Of a DNA stretch of 64,000 nucleotides, positions 1 to 17,079 are shown in pieces. This stretch comes from Sternotherus odoratus (taxonomy: Eukaryota; Chordata; Testudines; Kinosternidae): positions 80,981,212 to 81,045,211 of the forward strand of contig JAVMKO010000009.1 in NCBI GenBank assembly GCA_032164245.1, given 5' to 3'. The translations under genes and the position numbers were made by a program. Every line of letters starts with the position of its first letter. Positions within the stretch are counted from its first letter, which is position 1. The notes under the pieces are model-generated. The model saw only the letters and a list, made by a program, of their open reading frames with translations. It searched no databases and was not told the DNA's origin.

Positions 1-1383
1 TTTTGTTTATGCCACTTAATTTTACAGCAAGAATTATTTTACAAAGCTTTTTGAAGAGGGTTTTATTTAATTGGTATTATTTTTTGTGTCCTTCGACCTG
101 AAAAAGCCAGGAGGTATATGGCCCTGGGTCAATTGGTATAGACTTTAAAGAGAGAGAGAATATAGCTAATAAAATTTATAATCCTCAAAAATAGCTTTTT
201 TTTGTCCATCCTAATGTTGTGATGGTGTCTGACAACCTGTGGGGGTCTAGATAAATGGATTTCTTTCCATTTGAAAGCAAAGTTTTCTGCATTTTCTCCA
301 ATGGTGAAAGACGTCATTTCTAGTTCAGCTTGTCCATGAGGTATTGAACCTTCAACCTGTTACTAGTTCGGGATTCAGTATTGATCTTCAGTCCATTGTA
401 ATCGGGGGTAGGGGAATGAGGAAAGAAGGATTATTTCCTACATTTGGAACAGGTTTTTTTTGTTGTGGTTTGCTTTTTTTATAAATGCCCCAGCTGTTCA
501 AAGCTGCTCCAAGATTTGGAGGTTTAGAAATAGCTCTGAGATGAATTTGTGGATTTATACGGGTGAAGCAGTCAAAGACACTGATCATGCGGTTCTTCAC
601 TTTATTGCACAGATATCTCCACGTCATGGTGAGAGAGAGAACTGAATGTTCCTGAATGGTGTTGGATTGACACAGTTTAAGACCTGAACCCACAGATCAG
701 AGGGGAACAAAACAGAGGAAAGAGACCAGAGCTTAACTGCTTCACTAGAGTGTCTCATTCATGGCCTGAGGGGTCAGCTCTTAGGGAGGTTGACTGACAT
801 ACCCATTCAGAGTGTGTAACTAAAGGTGGTCTGGAAATGGTTTCTCCACCCGCCTCCTCCCAAAAAATAGATACAAAATTTCTTCAAAGCATTTCAGTTT
901 TTCATCAAAAAAAAATGAAAACCCTAAACCCTGAAAGTTTTCAGGTTTTCACAACACCCCCACACTATTCTGATCAGAGAGAGCATTTTCCATGAAACTG
1001 TTTCAGCCTAAAGACAACTGCAAGTGAAAATTTACAAGCTCTATATGCAAAACGGATGTAACTAAAGCAACCAGATTTTTCAGATTTGATAAATATTTCC
1101 CTGGTAACCTCTTTGCCATTGGTGACTCGTTTTAACTTTAGAATTGGCTTTTTGAGTCAATCAAACTAAACAAACTAAAGTTGGGTTGACTGAACAAAGA
1201 GGGTGAATAAGGGGTGTCAAAATAAGGCTTCCCAATGTTCTGTGTCATGTGCTGGGGCATGGAATCCGCTTGGCTTCAGTGAAGTTACACAAGCCCTACA
1301 TCGGGGCTACTTGTGTAACCCCCTGTTTGGTCTGTATAGTGTATCCCCATCTGGATCACAGAGAATAGGAGTCTACTACAGGT

Positions 1384-1485
1384 AGGAAGAGTTGCTCCTT
1401 TAGCTCTTTAACAGAGGTTCATGCTTTTAGCACTGGAGGTCCAAGGTTCAATCCTTGCTGAACCATGATGGTGGTGGTTTTGCTT
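1384..1485 (+). repeat. tRNA-derived SINE head (copy 1)
   Basis: The segment has a box-A-like tttagctc near 1397 and a good box B (ggttcaatcc) near 1444, spaced as in a tRNA. Its order of motifs (gttgctcctttagctc, gaggttcatgcttttagc, gaggtccaaggttc) recurs at about 27868-27925, so it is a dispersed element and not a tRNA gene. The anticodon arm does not fold well. Confidence 0.45.
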
Positions 1486-3073
1486 GCAAGAGTAAAACAA
1501 GTAGGATTCGTTCCCCAGTTTCTGGATCTAATCATGCTGCCCATCCTTCCTTCCTCGGGCAAAACTCCAAATGACTTTAGAATGCTCGGCTAAGATTTTA
1601 TAAAAACCTAACATAAATATAATTGGCTTCAGCTGGAATACAGCCTAGACAAGGAAATCAACATGATGATGATTCTAAATTTTCTCATTACACAGGAGTA
1701 TGCAAAGTACTTTACGGGGCCAGTAAAACAAGGTTCCCGCCCAGAAAGGATGACAAGTGAAAGTAACAGACAGAAAGGAGAGAGGGAGCCGGGTGAGAAT
1801 TGTGGTGATAAGATGACAAGGTTTGTCAGTTAAGTCATGTGCGCATGCTGATGACTCCGTGTTACTGAATGTTTTAGTTTGGTGCTTGTCGGTGATATGA
1901 TGGGTAAATTGTGAGGAAGGGGCTAGGCCATACATGTGTGCTGTGTATTTAATTAAAATCATAATGTCATGTTTATATAATATTTTGACTTAATTTAGTG
2001 GATCTATGATCTTTTATAGACCTGGCTGCAAACATGGGTTAGGGACCCTAGAGTTACCCAGTTTGGCCATAGAGTTCTCCAGTCACCTTATGCGTGCCTC
2101 AATTCCCAGTTCAAGTGATGTTCATTGTGTGAAAAATGGTGCTTGGTTGGTGAAGTGTTACCAAAGTGATCTAAATCTCTGTGTCTTTGTGTAACAACAA
2201 CCTGTTCCTAGGCTCTCTGATAGGGTCTGCTTCCCTGGAAACGCATCCAGCATGCTAATGCAAATTTCAATAGGAGCAGTAACTGATATATTTCTCCTTA
2301 CTTGCTAGTGCAGAAGAACATGTGTATTTCTCCATACTTGCCTTCATGCTCAGAACATGTTTCAACTTTCTGCAAGTAGAATCTTTGGTTCTAACCCCTA
2401 ATGTTATTTTGCTCCTATTTTAGATAATTCTTGTGACCCGTCCAGGAGAAAGGAATGTGACTAGGTTCCTTAACAATCTTTCCCTTTATATACTTATATC
2501 CTACTTTTCACCTAAGGGTCACCAAGTGATTCACCGTTATTAATTATTAATTAAGGATGCATCATAGCATCCCTGACTGGTAAGTGCGTCGTATTGTATT
2601 CATTATAATATGTTTATAATAATTCATAAGATTCAATAAGATGAGTAAACGAGGCCCAGACCGGCTAAGAGCTGGATTGTGGCACATAACCACAGCTCCA
2701 TGCTGAGCACTACATGGCGCATTGTACCTGAAGTGGCCATAATATTTCCTAGTGCTCCAGAAGACCACAGTGGACTGCAACCGCTTGGCAATGGGGAACA
2801 TTCACCTCCCTCCCCAGCTGGTTGTCTCTAGCAGAGCTAGGTAGCAAAGACCCTACGGCTCCCCTGTACAGAGCTAACGCAGCCAGCTCCCCTGCAAGTG
2901 GAGAAGGTGCTCTAAGTGATCTCCCCTTCCCTTATGCTTCCATGTGAGCAATGAGCATAATCTGGTCCTAAGTGACTTGCCGTAATGGTATACAGTCAAT
3001 TCGAGGCATTCTCTCTCACAGCCCTGGGTCTAATCCTACATGAACTCTGCCTCCCTTATCTTATCAAATGCCG

Positions 3074-3162
3074 AGGCCAGATTCCCAACTGGTATTAATT
3101 GGTGCAGTTCCATAGAGGTCCTGGAGCTAAACTGATCTACACCAGTGAAGGATCTGGCCCTT
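3074..3162. repeat. Short foldback element (ggccagat...gatctggccc)
   Basis: The ends ggccagattcc and ggatctggccc are inverted, and the arms pair imperfectly over most of the roughly 85 bp. Related pieces occur at 17080-17165, 21330-21450 and 51860-51952, so this is a small dispersed MITE-like family. Confidence 0.45.
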
Positions 3163-6100
3163 TGGGTGTAATCTGTCCCATGGTGCAATCTGTTCGCGAG
3201 GCCTCTTGATTTCGCATATCAACAGGACCAGGAGCCTCTTGGTATTCTACAATCTAAGTCTCTTCTATTGGTTGGCTAACTCTGGTTAGTTTCTTTAGTT
3301 CCTCCCTGTCCTTAGTATACCTGGATTATCACCCTGGCTAATGCAAGCAGATTTTGTACCACAGCTGTGTATGAAATGAAACAGCTGGTTCAGAAAACGT
3401 GATCTGGTCACCGCTGCCATGACTGTGCCTCTGAGTCGGCAGAAAGTCTCAGCACCACAGTGCGAAGCTCTCCATTACGTCTGAATCCTTGGCACCAACA
3501 CTTTTAGGTCCAATGCTAGGAAAATGGTACCTATCGCAGCCAGGTACCAGATCTTACTGCAGGAACCAGGAATCACAGCAACAGGGCCAAACAAACAGCC
3601 ATCTTCTGAACAGAGTGAGGAGTGTGGTTGTGGGAAGTCGCAGGAGTTCCACGGATAGAAGTGGGAGAAGAATAACTATAGAAGAGAGATCCCTTCTCAG
3701 AACCGGGTGAGTTTATTTGCAGCGACGTCAAGTGCCAAAAAAAAGCAAAGCATCCAAGTGGCCAATGTGATGCTCTCTGGGGCTGGGAGGAATTGGGTGT
3801 GGGGTTTTGTCATATAATAAGGTTTCCTGAAATGGAAACATTGACAGTGGTTCATAGACTGTTCTTCTAATTTGGCTTCATGCAGAGATGTAAATGTTTC
3901 AGTGATAATACTCCACCATTTGCATCAGTGTGTCTGTGTCATCCTGCAGAGATGTGACTCCGTAGACTTTCATTCATGCTTACGTGGGAGGAGAATGGCT
4001 ACATTGCTCCAGGCTTAGTATGAGATCCATGGGAGCAGGTTTGTCACTAGTAAAGAGGTCATCAAAACTTTAACTGTGTTACTCAGAGTATTATGGGTTG
4101 GAACCAGGCTCCACCTGCCTGTTACTTCCTGCTTAGTTAGTGGGAGTTCCCCTCAACTCCGGCCCAGTTCTGTTTGCTATGTAGTTTAGTAAAGCGGCAT
4201 GGTCTCAGCCAGCAGTAGTGCAAGTACAGTGTGTTTCTTATGCACTGAGTGGCTCCTTTACAGAAGTACTGGTCACAAGTTGCCAACCCAAATTAGGTGT
4301 GTGGAGATAGATGGCCTCTGGAGGGTTTATGGATGGAGTTCCTGGAGTATTCACTTGATCATTAGTATCTGCCTTGTGACCTCTCCTTTAGCAGATGCAT
4401 TGGACGAGTGGCTACACATACAGGTGTTGAATGGCTGATATTTTTGGAACATGGAATGATTGATGGTGGGTACTTAACAGAGGAAAAATGTTTTCCTAAA
4501 ATGGCCTCCTCTTCCATAAATGTCAGTTCTCTCACGGTGTGTAGCCAGCTGACATCCATTTTTGGATCGACATGGCATCTTAGATGGCAGGTAATTCTGG
4601 GGAAAGCAGAGTGAGGCTTTGGAAACATTGCAGAGGTTGCCTTGGTCTTGTACGTACAAATGGGATGTCTGCCTCCAGAGGTTCTAGCTCTCTTCTCCAT
4701 TTAAAAGTTACTTGGAATATATCAGGAAAACAGCTTCAGATAATCAAAAGAACTAGTGTATTTTATTACATATTTAGCATGTTTTTTGTGGGGAAAGGGA
4801 AAGCATGTATTCATCATTCTGGCTGAACAAGTAAAGCAAAGGAAATATAAAATTATCATAATCTGTAAAAACTTCAAGCATTCTGCTCAGAAAAGATTTG
4901 GCCCAGTAGCAGAGAAATTCATCCTAACTCAGGGCATCATTGTGACATGCCCTTTGTGGGCACGAAGAAGGCATAATTGTAGGTTTTAATGAGTGACTGG
5001 TGAAGAAAAAAAGGTTGATGACTATTGAAATTTAAATCTGAATTAGCATATTCTGGTTTTGCTCCTCATTTATGTTATTGGTCCCAGAACATTTGTGCAA
5101 CTGAGGTTTTTTTTAGCATGAATGCAGATTTTAAACTTGTATGCTAGAACGCTCACAAAAAACAAGAGTTAAATTTGCTTTGCACAAGCACTTTCAATAG
5201 TAACTGGATTATAAAGAGTTCTGCTCATCCATTCAGGAACATGAATTAGTATCATGTGACTTAAAGACCAATCACAACTAAGCAGCACATCTTTCATTCT
5301 AAATATCACAGCTGTGAATACCACGCTGTAGAATAAACAAAATTTAATGAAAAAATGTTGCAGAATTATGAACACATTGAGAAAATCATGTTCCACTTGT
5401 GGATATTTAGCAAAGGGTAAACAAAGCAAAATTCACAATGAATTATTTGGTTGTAAGTACACCCCCCTACAAGTAATACCTAATTGGCTGGCTTTACTAG
5501 ATCTGATCTCAAGTATCTGGAGTTAGCTGGAGATGGGTGTGACTCGTGAATGGCAAGATTATTTTTATAAATTGGTATTTCTCCAGTTAAGAATTTGTCA
5601 GTGTTTTAAATACCTTTTAGATGGCTCCAGTTTTTTTGTAGTTTAGGCTTCTACAGGAGGTGCTTATTTAGTATGAAGATATAAATACCACAGGGATAGG
5701 TGTCTGATAAAAGCCATCTTGCTAGCTAGCTGGGTACATATGGGGACGGACTGATAGCTGGAAGGGAATGCATGTCTGTAGATAAGATACTTTTGCAATT
5801 AAACAGGGTCCCAGGCTGTGTGGCGTCGCTTTTACTTCCGTCCAGACATATTATTAATACTAAACTGACTATCTGAAAATATTACAAAGGGATCGGCATT
5901 CCTGTTAACCAGACCTTGCTGATGCTATGTTTCACTGTGGCAGAAATTGTTCTCCGCTGTGACACAAACTATTTCTAGTCAAGGAAACGAATGCGACAGT
6001 TGAAAAGTTACTGTAACTTGCCTTTTATTGTAGCTGTTAGAATGTAAGACATGGCATGGCATTATGCTTTTTATTCCAGGTTGGTCTGTAACAAATACCA

Positions 6101-6478
6101 TCTAGCTCCCCTATCAGGGCATGAAGAGCAGGTAATCCGGCTTCCATGTAAGCACATTGAGAAAGGAGGAAGGGCCAGCTATTGCATGAGCTCAGTGAGT
6201 TTGAAATAAGAGGGAAGGCAAAGTGAGAGAGAGCCCCATGCTCAGAAGTCCTGCTTGGACTGCGGGTATGTTATGAATGGAGGAGGGGGCGAGAGTTATG
6301 GCCCTGAGGAAGCAAAGCAGTTTGACATTAGAGAAGTGTTTGGTTTTGCTTAGGGTGACTAGAAGTCCAAGTTTTCTGGGAGTCTCTGCTTTTCCAGGGC
6401 ATGTCCTGGGCGTCCAGTTGGGTTGATTAAAACTGGCTCAGTTCCTGGTTTTAGTTCAGCCCTAGACACTGGGGCTCT

Positions 6479-7269
6479 TGATGGAAAGGGGTCATTCACC
6501 TTTTGAGCATCCCCTGGTGGCTGGGTGTGATACCGCAAGACCTTTTCTCACCCCTGGCGCCCCCTGCAGGTTGCCAGCTGACTTTGCAGGTCTTCAGTGG
6601 CTTGATCCACCAACTGAGTCACATAGTCCAAATGAACCTGTTCAGGGTAGTAAAAGAGCCCCCCCAAAAAATCTGTTTGTTTCCCCTCGCTTGGGTCTTC
6701 AGGCCTAGGTCAGGACCCTTTCAATTCAGCCCTTTGTTCAGGCCCCCAAATAAGGTCTTCTTGGGGCTTACGCCTCTTTACCTGTGGCCAGGAGAGGACG
6801 CTGGCGCCTTCCACTACTCCAGGCTCCATCCCTATAAACAGCAGGCCACATACTGCTCAATTTCAATTTGTTGCTGCTGCTTCGCTGGGCCTCTTCCTGC
6901 CTGGCCCCTTTTGGCTTCACTCTTATTTCAGGGTTAAAGTTCTCAGCTCCTCTCACTCCCTTCAACCCAGCAAAGCAAAACACAGTCAGAAACACACTCA
7001 GGTTATCCCTCGAGCTGCTGTGGCCGGAGCGGAGCCCCTGTCTTTGCCCCTCTGGTCCCAGCCAGGGACTGGTGGGCGCAGGCCCTGCCGATCTTTTATC
7101 TGACCTGCTGGGCCCTGACTGGTTGATTCTGTGAGGGCTCTCTAGGTTGTCCTGAACGAGCCACCATCGCTGCTCCTTTACTGTCACCTGGTGGCCTCTT
7201 GGGGCGGGATATAGTAGGCCCATGGGGCCTCCTGTAGGGAGCCACAGCGGCCAGGTCCACCCCATCACA
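6479..7269 (-). mobile_element. Possible LTR-like GC-rich repeat
   Basis: On the minus strand the block begins tgtgatggggtgg and ends ccatca, has a TATA-like agataaaag about 170 nt in (7089-7098 on +), and is much richer in GC than its flanks. These are LTR-type features. However, the flanks (gctct and cttgg) give no target duplication, and no partner LTR or coding remnant was seen. Long open frames in it are composition effects. Confidence 0.3.
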
Positions 7270-7395
7270 CTTGGCTTTGCTGGACTGACCTGAGACAGAG
7301 GGGGTGCTGCCCTGCAAATTCTAAGTCAAGTTATGCAGCAGCAAAAGACATATTTGCTCCTCTGGCCCCTTCCTCAGTCTCTTTAGTGCAGTTAC

Positions 7396-7600
7396 AGATT
7401 CATAGGTTTTGAGACCAGAAGGGATCCTCTGATCTGGCCTCCTGCCTAGTGCAGGCCATAGAATCCCATCCAGTATTTCCTGCATCAGGCCAGTAACCTG
7501 TGGAAAGGTCTTTTTGGAAAGACAACCAACCAACCTCAATTTAGAGACTCTGCCAGTGGTGGAGAATCCACCATGACCCCACATAAGTTGTCCCAGTCTC
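7396..7600 (-). mobile_element. CR1 LINE 3' end, antisense
   Basis: It starts gattcatagg...gaccagaagggatcc and continues through ctggcctcctgcctagtgca to ggtggagaatccaccatga. This is the reverse of the usual CR1 3' end (gtggtggattctcc ... gatcccttctggtc ... cctatgaatc). It is old and diverged. Confidence 0.65.
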
Positions 7601-7669
7601 AAACAGCGCCTTATTTCCACTTTGAATTTGACTTCAGCTCCAAGTCGTCGGCTCTTGGCTAAGGGAGAG

Positions 7670-7745
7670 AGGGACTTGACCAAGGTCATACGAAAGTCGG
7701 TGGCAGAATTGCACATCGATTCCGGGTCACCTGCCTTCTTCATGG
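7670..7745 (-). repeat. MIR/CORE-SINE-like fragment
   Basis: The string gacttgaccaaggtcatac followed by gtggcagaattgcac and a ggtcacctgcc end resembles the antisense middle of MIR-type SINEs. It is short and degraded. Confidence 0.35.
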
Positions 7746-8350
7746 GCCCACAGGACCTTCCTTCCTATTGCTGTGACTCAGATATAAACTAAGGCTGCTA
7801 TGGCCACAAGGTAGAGCATTAACTACAATAGGACCAGAGCTCCTAGCCCAAGGCTCTGCTACTCATCCGCAACCTGATGGCAACAGACGGACTCTTACAG
7901 CCTTCATCAGCACAGGACTACAGCTTCTCCTTTCCGCAGGCCCTTCCTGCCCCCCCAAACCAGCAACCCTTCTCCTACCCAGTCTTCTACTTCCCCAACA
8001 CCCTTTCTCCCCACTTCCATGGGGCTCTGGATATTCTATGATGCCAGGGACCTTTCTGTCCATCAAGGAAGAGATGAGCTGCGGGGGGCAGGAGGGGGGG
8101 AATGGCCTAGGAGCAAGGATCAGAGTCCGGGGTGAGAGAGGGGAAAATGAGAGAGAGAAGGAACAAACCTGGAAAACTCTCTTCCTTCTCAAGGGTTTTC
8201 CAAGTCTCCGGGAATGGCCAGGAATAAGGTAAAGCTCGAAGCAGGTATGGTGGAAAATAATCAGGACCGGCGCTACCCGTTAGGCAACTTAGGAGGGCAA
8301 AATACCTAGCACCAGCCCTGAAAATAATGCAAAAGGAGAGGGTGCTGAAA

Positions 8351-8402
8351 CGTGGGGGGGGGGAGGGGAAAAGAATCCAGGGGTCTCAGGGGTACATGGG
8401 GC
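8351..8402 (+). other. G-run tract, potential G-quadruplex
   Basis: A G10 run, a G4 run and three further G4 runs fall within about 50 nt, separated by loops of 1, 11, 5 and 5 nt. That satisfies a loose intramolecular quadruplex pattern. It lies about 1.4 kb upstream of the FGF13-S start codon. Confidence 0.5.
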
Positions 8403-8879
8403 TTTCCTGGATCCCGATTTCTATTGGGAAACTAAGAAGGGGGGAGGGTTTGGCTGGAGCAGTGTTGGCCCCTCTTCTCTCCCCCCCTTTTAAAACCTAC
8501 CTCACTGGTCTCCATGCTCTCCCCCAAATCCTGCCCCATATGCCCCTGGGAGACCAATCCCGCCCCCTTGCTTTGCCCCGGTGCCCCACGCCAGGTGTTC
8601 TGGTGATGGATGGGGAAGGTCTGGTCACCCTGGCCGGCGCAGCTGGAGAATTACTCATCCCAGTCACGTTTGTTTGGGTGTCTGTCTCTCCCCGGGAGGC
8701 GGCTCTAGTCTCAAGAGCAGGTGCTTCCTATGCAGCCCTTCTGGACCTGAGAGCCAGAGGATCCAGCCTCCTGCCTGACTGCTCCTGCTCTCTGAAACGC
8801 TCCGCACAAAGAGGCGCTGAGGCAGATCTCCTGGGCTGCTGCCTTCACTGAGGAAGGCGGGGGGCTAATGAGGGGAGGG

Positions 8880-12072
<3,193 letters not shown>

Positions 12073-15000
12073 TGAATTACGGGGTATTGTTCTTTTTCAT
12101 CTCGATCTGTTTGAAAATTAATGTTCTGGGATGTCTGAGTGAAACATTAACACTGTGCACATAGGTGCCATTGAGTGTGAATGAAATACCCTACAAAAAC
12201 ACTTAAAACAAATATACTCAAGGAGGTAATGGTGATACAGCTGAAAAACAATCCAAATGTGATCTCCATGGTAATCTAGAGAAATTCATCATGGCCCTTT
12301 GGATTTTATTAGTTTTTTTTCAACAGAGAAAATTTGCTCGCCTACGCAGCATGCCCGAAATAGGCTAACGTTATCTCCAGTCTTAAGCAGGGGTCTCACT
12401 CGAACAGAGCTGAGTTGTGTCACATAATGAGAATTCATCATCATTTTAAAGTTCACATTCTTCGTCTCCCCGTCCCTGCTGCTGATAATTTTGAGCCTAA
12501 TTATGATTTCTGTAATGAAACAATTTCCCTCATGCTTGTCCGTGAAACAGTTTTGAGGAGGTTTTTTAAACCAGGAGATGAATGGAAAAGAGCAAACAAG
12601 GGCTAAAAACAGTGATGTTGATACAAGGACCCAAAAAAATTTCACACATTTGCTTTGTTTAGTTTAAACTAATGTTTTCCCTTGAAAAAAGTTGGAATCA
12701 AAAGGGTATTTCAGTAATACCTAATGTGTATAATTTTGTTGCGACTGTAAACTGGAAACCAAAATGCAGTCTTCTTTTTCCACAAAGCAAGTCTCTTTTC
12801 AATTTATTCCATTTTCGTTAAGCTCTCAAATGTCAAAGGAGGGAGGTTGGGGAAGAACAGAAATCTACTAGCTTTATGACATTTGATTGATGGTGTCACA
12901 TTGCATCCAAATCCTTGTAGGTTTCTACTCTTCTCTCTCTTTAACATTCATTGCTTTGCAGTGTTATTTTTCACTGAAATGACAGAACCAGTGAGGTTGC
13001 TGTGAATCTGTCGTGTGCAGTCGTTACAGGTGCTGAAAGCAATGCACACTGTAGGCCAGGTAAACAAGGCCAATTTAGGCCTAAAGTTCTGAGCTGCTTT
13101 CAAATCCGAGTCCCATGCAGTAGAGTTGGTGTCACCCCTTTAGGATCTAACCAAGTAGCCCAGCTCTCTCAAGCGAGATTGGGAATCCTCGAAATCTAGT
13201 TTAAACCTTCAACAAACACCTCTTGGTAGATGTGTTGTCATGATGCTTAATGCACTACTGGATAGGATGGTGATGAACACGACATGAGAACCTATGTAGA
13301 ATAGACTAAAAGGTGATCCGCATGCGTCATAAAATGCTACTGTTCTTTAAAACAATTGGTGGTGGTGGTTTAGCATTACAAGTTAAAGGAAATAATATAG
13401 ATTATTATAGAACTCTGTACTTGGTCTTTTTTTGAATAAATGAGTTAAAAGTTCACGCAGCAGAGGCTGGGTTCCAACCTGTTGCTCTGACCCCAGTAAA
13501 ATTCTGATCCCGCCCTCTGTCTTTCCCCATTATCGTCATTCCCACTTGCAGATCTGCTGAGTCTTACTCATTGGCAGGAGGTCTCCTTCATTTCGCATTC
13601 TTTTGAAGGCTATTTTGATGACTCTTCCGCGTATGAAGGAGTATTTGGCTATGGCTTGCCGTGAGACATTTAAAATCTCACTTGTAATAATTTTAAAAAA
13701 AATTCTTCCGCGTTCAAATCATTCCACCTTGGGACAGCCCTTCGGTGTTTGCCGACAGCTGTTACAAGTCTGTAGCCGGGAGCCCATGCGCCCTGTGGTG
13801 CAATGGAAGAAAATTCTGCAGCAAGCGCCCCTCAAGTCAGTGTCAATGATCATTCATTCAGTCTCCGTGAAATACCCTTCAATCCCGTTGTCCCTTCCCT
13901 CCCGCCAGCACCCAGACATGAGCACGGCTGTTGCTCAGAGTTGAAAATGCTCATTCATGTAAAATTAACCCATGATGAATTTAGAGGCTGGGTTTTGTCC
14001 TATCCTCTCTAGGTGGCTCCGCTCCATTTCCTGGGCCTCCCATAAAGTCATCCAGAGAGCCCTGCTCAAAATCTCCTTCCCCCATTTCTGCTGGGGAAGT
14101 GGAGAGCATGGATCCAGTTACAGCGGCTTATCTCACAAGCCCCCTGGGCCTTGACCACTGTAGCCTACATGGCCATGGCTCCCCCGCTCCCTGGATTCCA
14201 GCTACTCAACCCTCTGCTGGCTGACTTCATAGATTAGTAGACGAATTAGGCGCTGTGTTTGACTCCTTGTGTGGAAAGCTGGGCAGCAACAGGAAGCTGT
14301 GAGTAGGTCACAGAGGGGCAGGAAGCCCGGAAACAAAATGTCAGGGACTCAGACGCAAAGAATGGCGAATTCTGCACCCATAGAACCTCAGTATACACAG
14401 AGTCCTGTGTGTGATGAATGGGGCAGTTTGCACCTCTCAGGATTATTCTTTCAGGCTCTCTGCGGGCTCAGAAGATGATATTCCATCAGTGGTCCCTTGG
14501 TTCCTATTTTCATGATCATATCCGCAGCCATAAAGGAAAGAAACATAGGTCACTTTAAAAGAATTCTGAGATTTCAGAGCACAAGTCTATGGTAAATGAC
14601 GGATCGCAGAATCCACAGGGCCTTGTCTGTAGCCAGTGAGAGTCTTTGCAGTTTGGGGAAGATTTTCCCGGGACAGGCATTTTCCCGGCTTTAATTTTAC
14701 CTCATGAAATCGGGGTTATTTGGCTATAAATCGAGGCAGAATTTGTTCCCTAACGGGAAGAGATTTGACAACTTGTCAGATAGATACAAAGGAAAACATC
14801 TTCTTCGGGAAGTGGACATGTTTGTGTGTTTCAGCCTGGGATGGCCTATAATTATCAGTAACTTACACAGTAAGGCATATGATTGCAGCCTAGTGACTTC
14901 TCAGTGTTACAGCTATTGTTTAGTGTCAGTTTATATTGAACAACGGCCATAGCAAATATCCCGTCTCCCTTAGGCATTACCTACTTTTTCATTATTGAAG

Positions 15001-16372
15001 GTATTATGCCCCGTCCTCCGCAGTGTAAACTCACATGGAAATTCTAGTAGTGACATTTGGCGTTATCTTGTGCTAACACAAACTGACAAATAATAGAGTG
15101 TAATGGGAAAGAATTAATTCTGGGTTGGCTTTTTGAGTTTTTTTCCAGAATGCCTGTGCAGCTAAGGGAGCACTGTAGTGTGCGAATAACGTGTCCGGCA
15201 CAGTATCTGTGGCATCATGAGTGTACAGATATAACAGAATAACAGAGAGTTTCCATGATTTGATCTCTTGGTGTTAGATATATAAGAGACTCTTACATAT
15301 CTTTCCATGCATGCTGATGACTCACAGGGCTATGTCAATGAGACGTACAGTCTGCAACGGCTTCATCTGAGGGGAAAGCCAATTTCAGGAGCACATTTTG
15401 TATAATATGGGAGTCAGGATAACTCTATAGCATGTGCTGACATACCAGTTCACACAGCGTACCCCCAAGGAGGTGTGGCTGGTAGCCAAATTGCTCCTCT
15501 TGCCTCATGAGAGCCTATGTGTGTGGCTGCCAATGCATGCCACATACATGTGACTCAGTGAAGCACCAGAGTGGACCTTTAAAGTGAGGCATTCAAACCT
15601 GCCCTGCAATGGCAGACTTCCTCTGGAAGAATACACCCAGCCTGGCACTCAACCCACTCTCCCTTGGCCAAGCACAGCAGGATGGCTTAGTCTGAAAACC
15701 ATCCCTTGCTTTTTAAATCTGTGAACAGGCTCCTCCTAGGCAGGTTTGTCCAACACCCGGCCCCAGGAGAAATGTCCTTAACAGATCCATTGACAGACTC
15801 CTACCAGCATTTACCCTGGAGTCTGTATACGCAGCTTCCTGGTGACCATCCCGACTCAAGCTGACGGTACTAGATAGAACAGCGTCAATGGAAGAGCGAG
15901 TTTCAAAATGTGGCTTGTTCCATTTTTATTGGCAGGGCAGAGGTGAGGGGAGATACTGGGGGAAGGAGAACCACTGGCTCTTCGTCTCTTCTCTTTGAAT
16001 TTCAGCCATGATCATCTAAGCTTCCTGACTCCCAGCAGCACCAGCTGACCACTGTACACTAGTGCGGACACGCTCTGCCAGCAAAACTTTATAATAACGC
16101 TGTGGTTTGCACTTCCGAAGTGCCTTCGTAAGACGTTCTCACAGTGCTTTAGGAGCGTGAGAGCCTAAACCAGCCATCCTCAGACTGATGTTCCCCAGCT
16201 GCAAGTGGCTCTTTAATGGGTCTCCTGCGGGTCTTTGCAGCACATCATATTAAAATACTGTGTGATTTAATTATTAACCAATCCGGATGCTTTTACTGTA
16301 TTATCAACCCAGTTGTAGTTGATAACATACAAATACTCGGTCACTCATTTGCAGTTAGAATTATATCTATAA

Positions 16373-16374
<2 letters not shown>

Positions 16375-16408
<34 letters not shown>

Positions 16409-16444
16409 ATATATAGAGAGATATAGATAGATATAGATATATAA
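16375..16444 (+). repeat. (GA)n then (TA/GATA)n microsatellite
   Basis: About 30 bp of pure GA is followed by a mixed tata/gatata tract. It is a compound simple repeat in intron 2. Confidence 0.95.
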
Positions 16445-16689
16445 AATAAATAGTTCTGTCATACTGTTTCAGTATGAATATATAGTACTATGGTAAATGG
16501 AGCAATGAATTCACACTATTCTGGCTCTTTAGGGTAATGTTGATTGTTAATTTGGCTCCAGGACTACCAGGGTCTGAGTATTATTGGCCTAAACTATGCT
16601 GCCTCTACTTGAATAAGAATTGGATGTCTCTAATGTAGTGAGGTCTTCTGAAAATCTGGCTCCAAATCCTCATAACTCCTTTGTAAAGT

Positions 16690-16965
16690 GACTGCTAGAA
16701 ATGTGCAGAAATTATTTCAATTTTTTCCCCTGGCAAACAAATTTTTAAAATGCCAGTGAAGAATTTTGTTGCTTTGTGGAAGTCTAAAACTAAAACTTTG
16801 TGTTTGCTGTAAACTAAAAGGTTCCTTAAAAAGTGGGGGGAAACCCCGCTGAAAATCCAAATATTTTTGTCGAAAAAAAAATTTGGTCATTAAAAATTGT
16901 TGTTTTGACAAAAATCCCATTTTTCTGTGAAAAATCTTTTCATCCTAAAAAGTTCCACTAGCACT
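16690..16965. repeat. AT-rich dispersed repeat with A/T-run inverted pieces
   Basis: Runs such as gacaaaaatcccatttttctgtgaaaaa and tttttgtcgaaaaaaaaattt give many local inverted pairs. The texture is very similar to 44975-45285 on the other strand. It is probably an old non-autonomous element, but I cannot name the family. Confidence 0.35.
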
Positions 16966-17079
16966 AGTGTTTATGCACAAGGTACAGATCGGGAAAGCGA
17001 GGCATGGAACTCTTAAATTAAAGTTTCGAGTTCAAACAGAGAGCCTGTGACAGGCAGGAAGAGAACCCAAAAGTCCTTG

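Larger units (their letters stand above)
1..8879. other. Upstream intergenic or distal intronic DNA
   Basis: No coding exon is supported in this stretch. In mammals the S exon is the most 3' of several FGF13 first exons, so this DNA may lie within an intron of longer FGF13 transcripts. Listed repeats lie at 1384, 3074, 6479, 7396 and 7670, with a G-rich tract near 8350. The parts 1-1380, 1490-3070 and 3170-6470 show nothing I can identify. Confidence 0.6.

Noticed and set aside
388..693. 101-codon minus-strand frame with a protein-like texture
   Set aside because: I could not link it to any family. There is no start context, splice site or second exon nearby.
6768..7268. 166-codon open frame on the minus strand
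   Set aside because: It falls in a GC-rich LTR-like block and has no domain signature.
8327..8851. 174-codon open frame just upstream of the promoter
   Set aside because: It starts in a G-run tract, is low in sequence complexity, and has no family resemblance or splice context.
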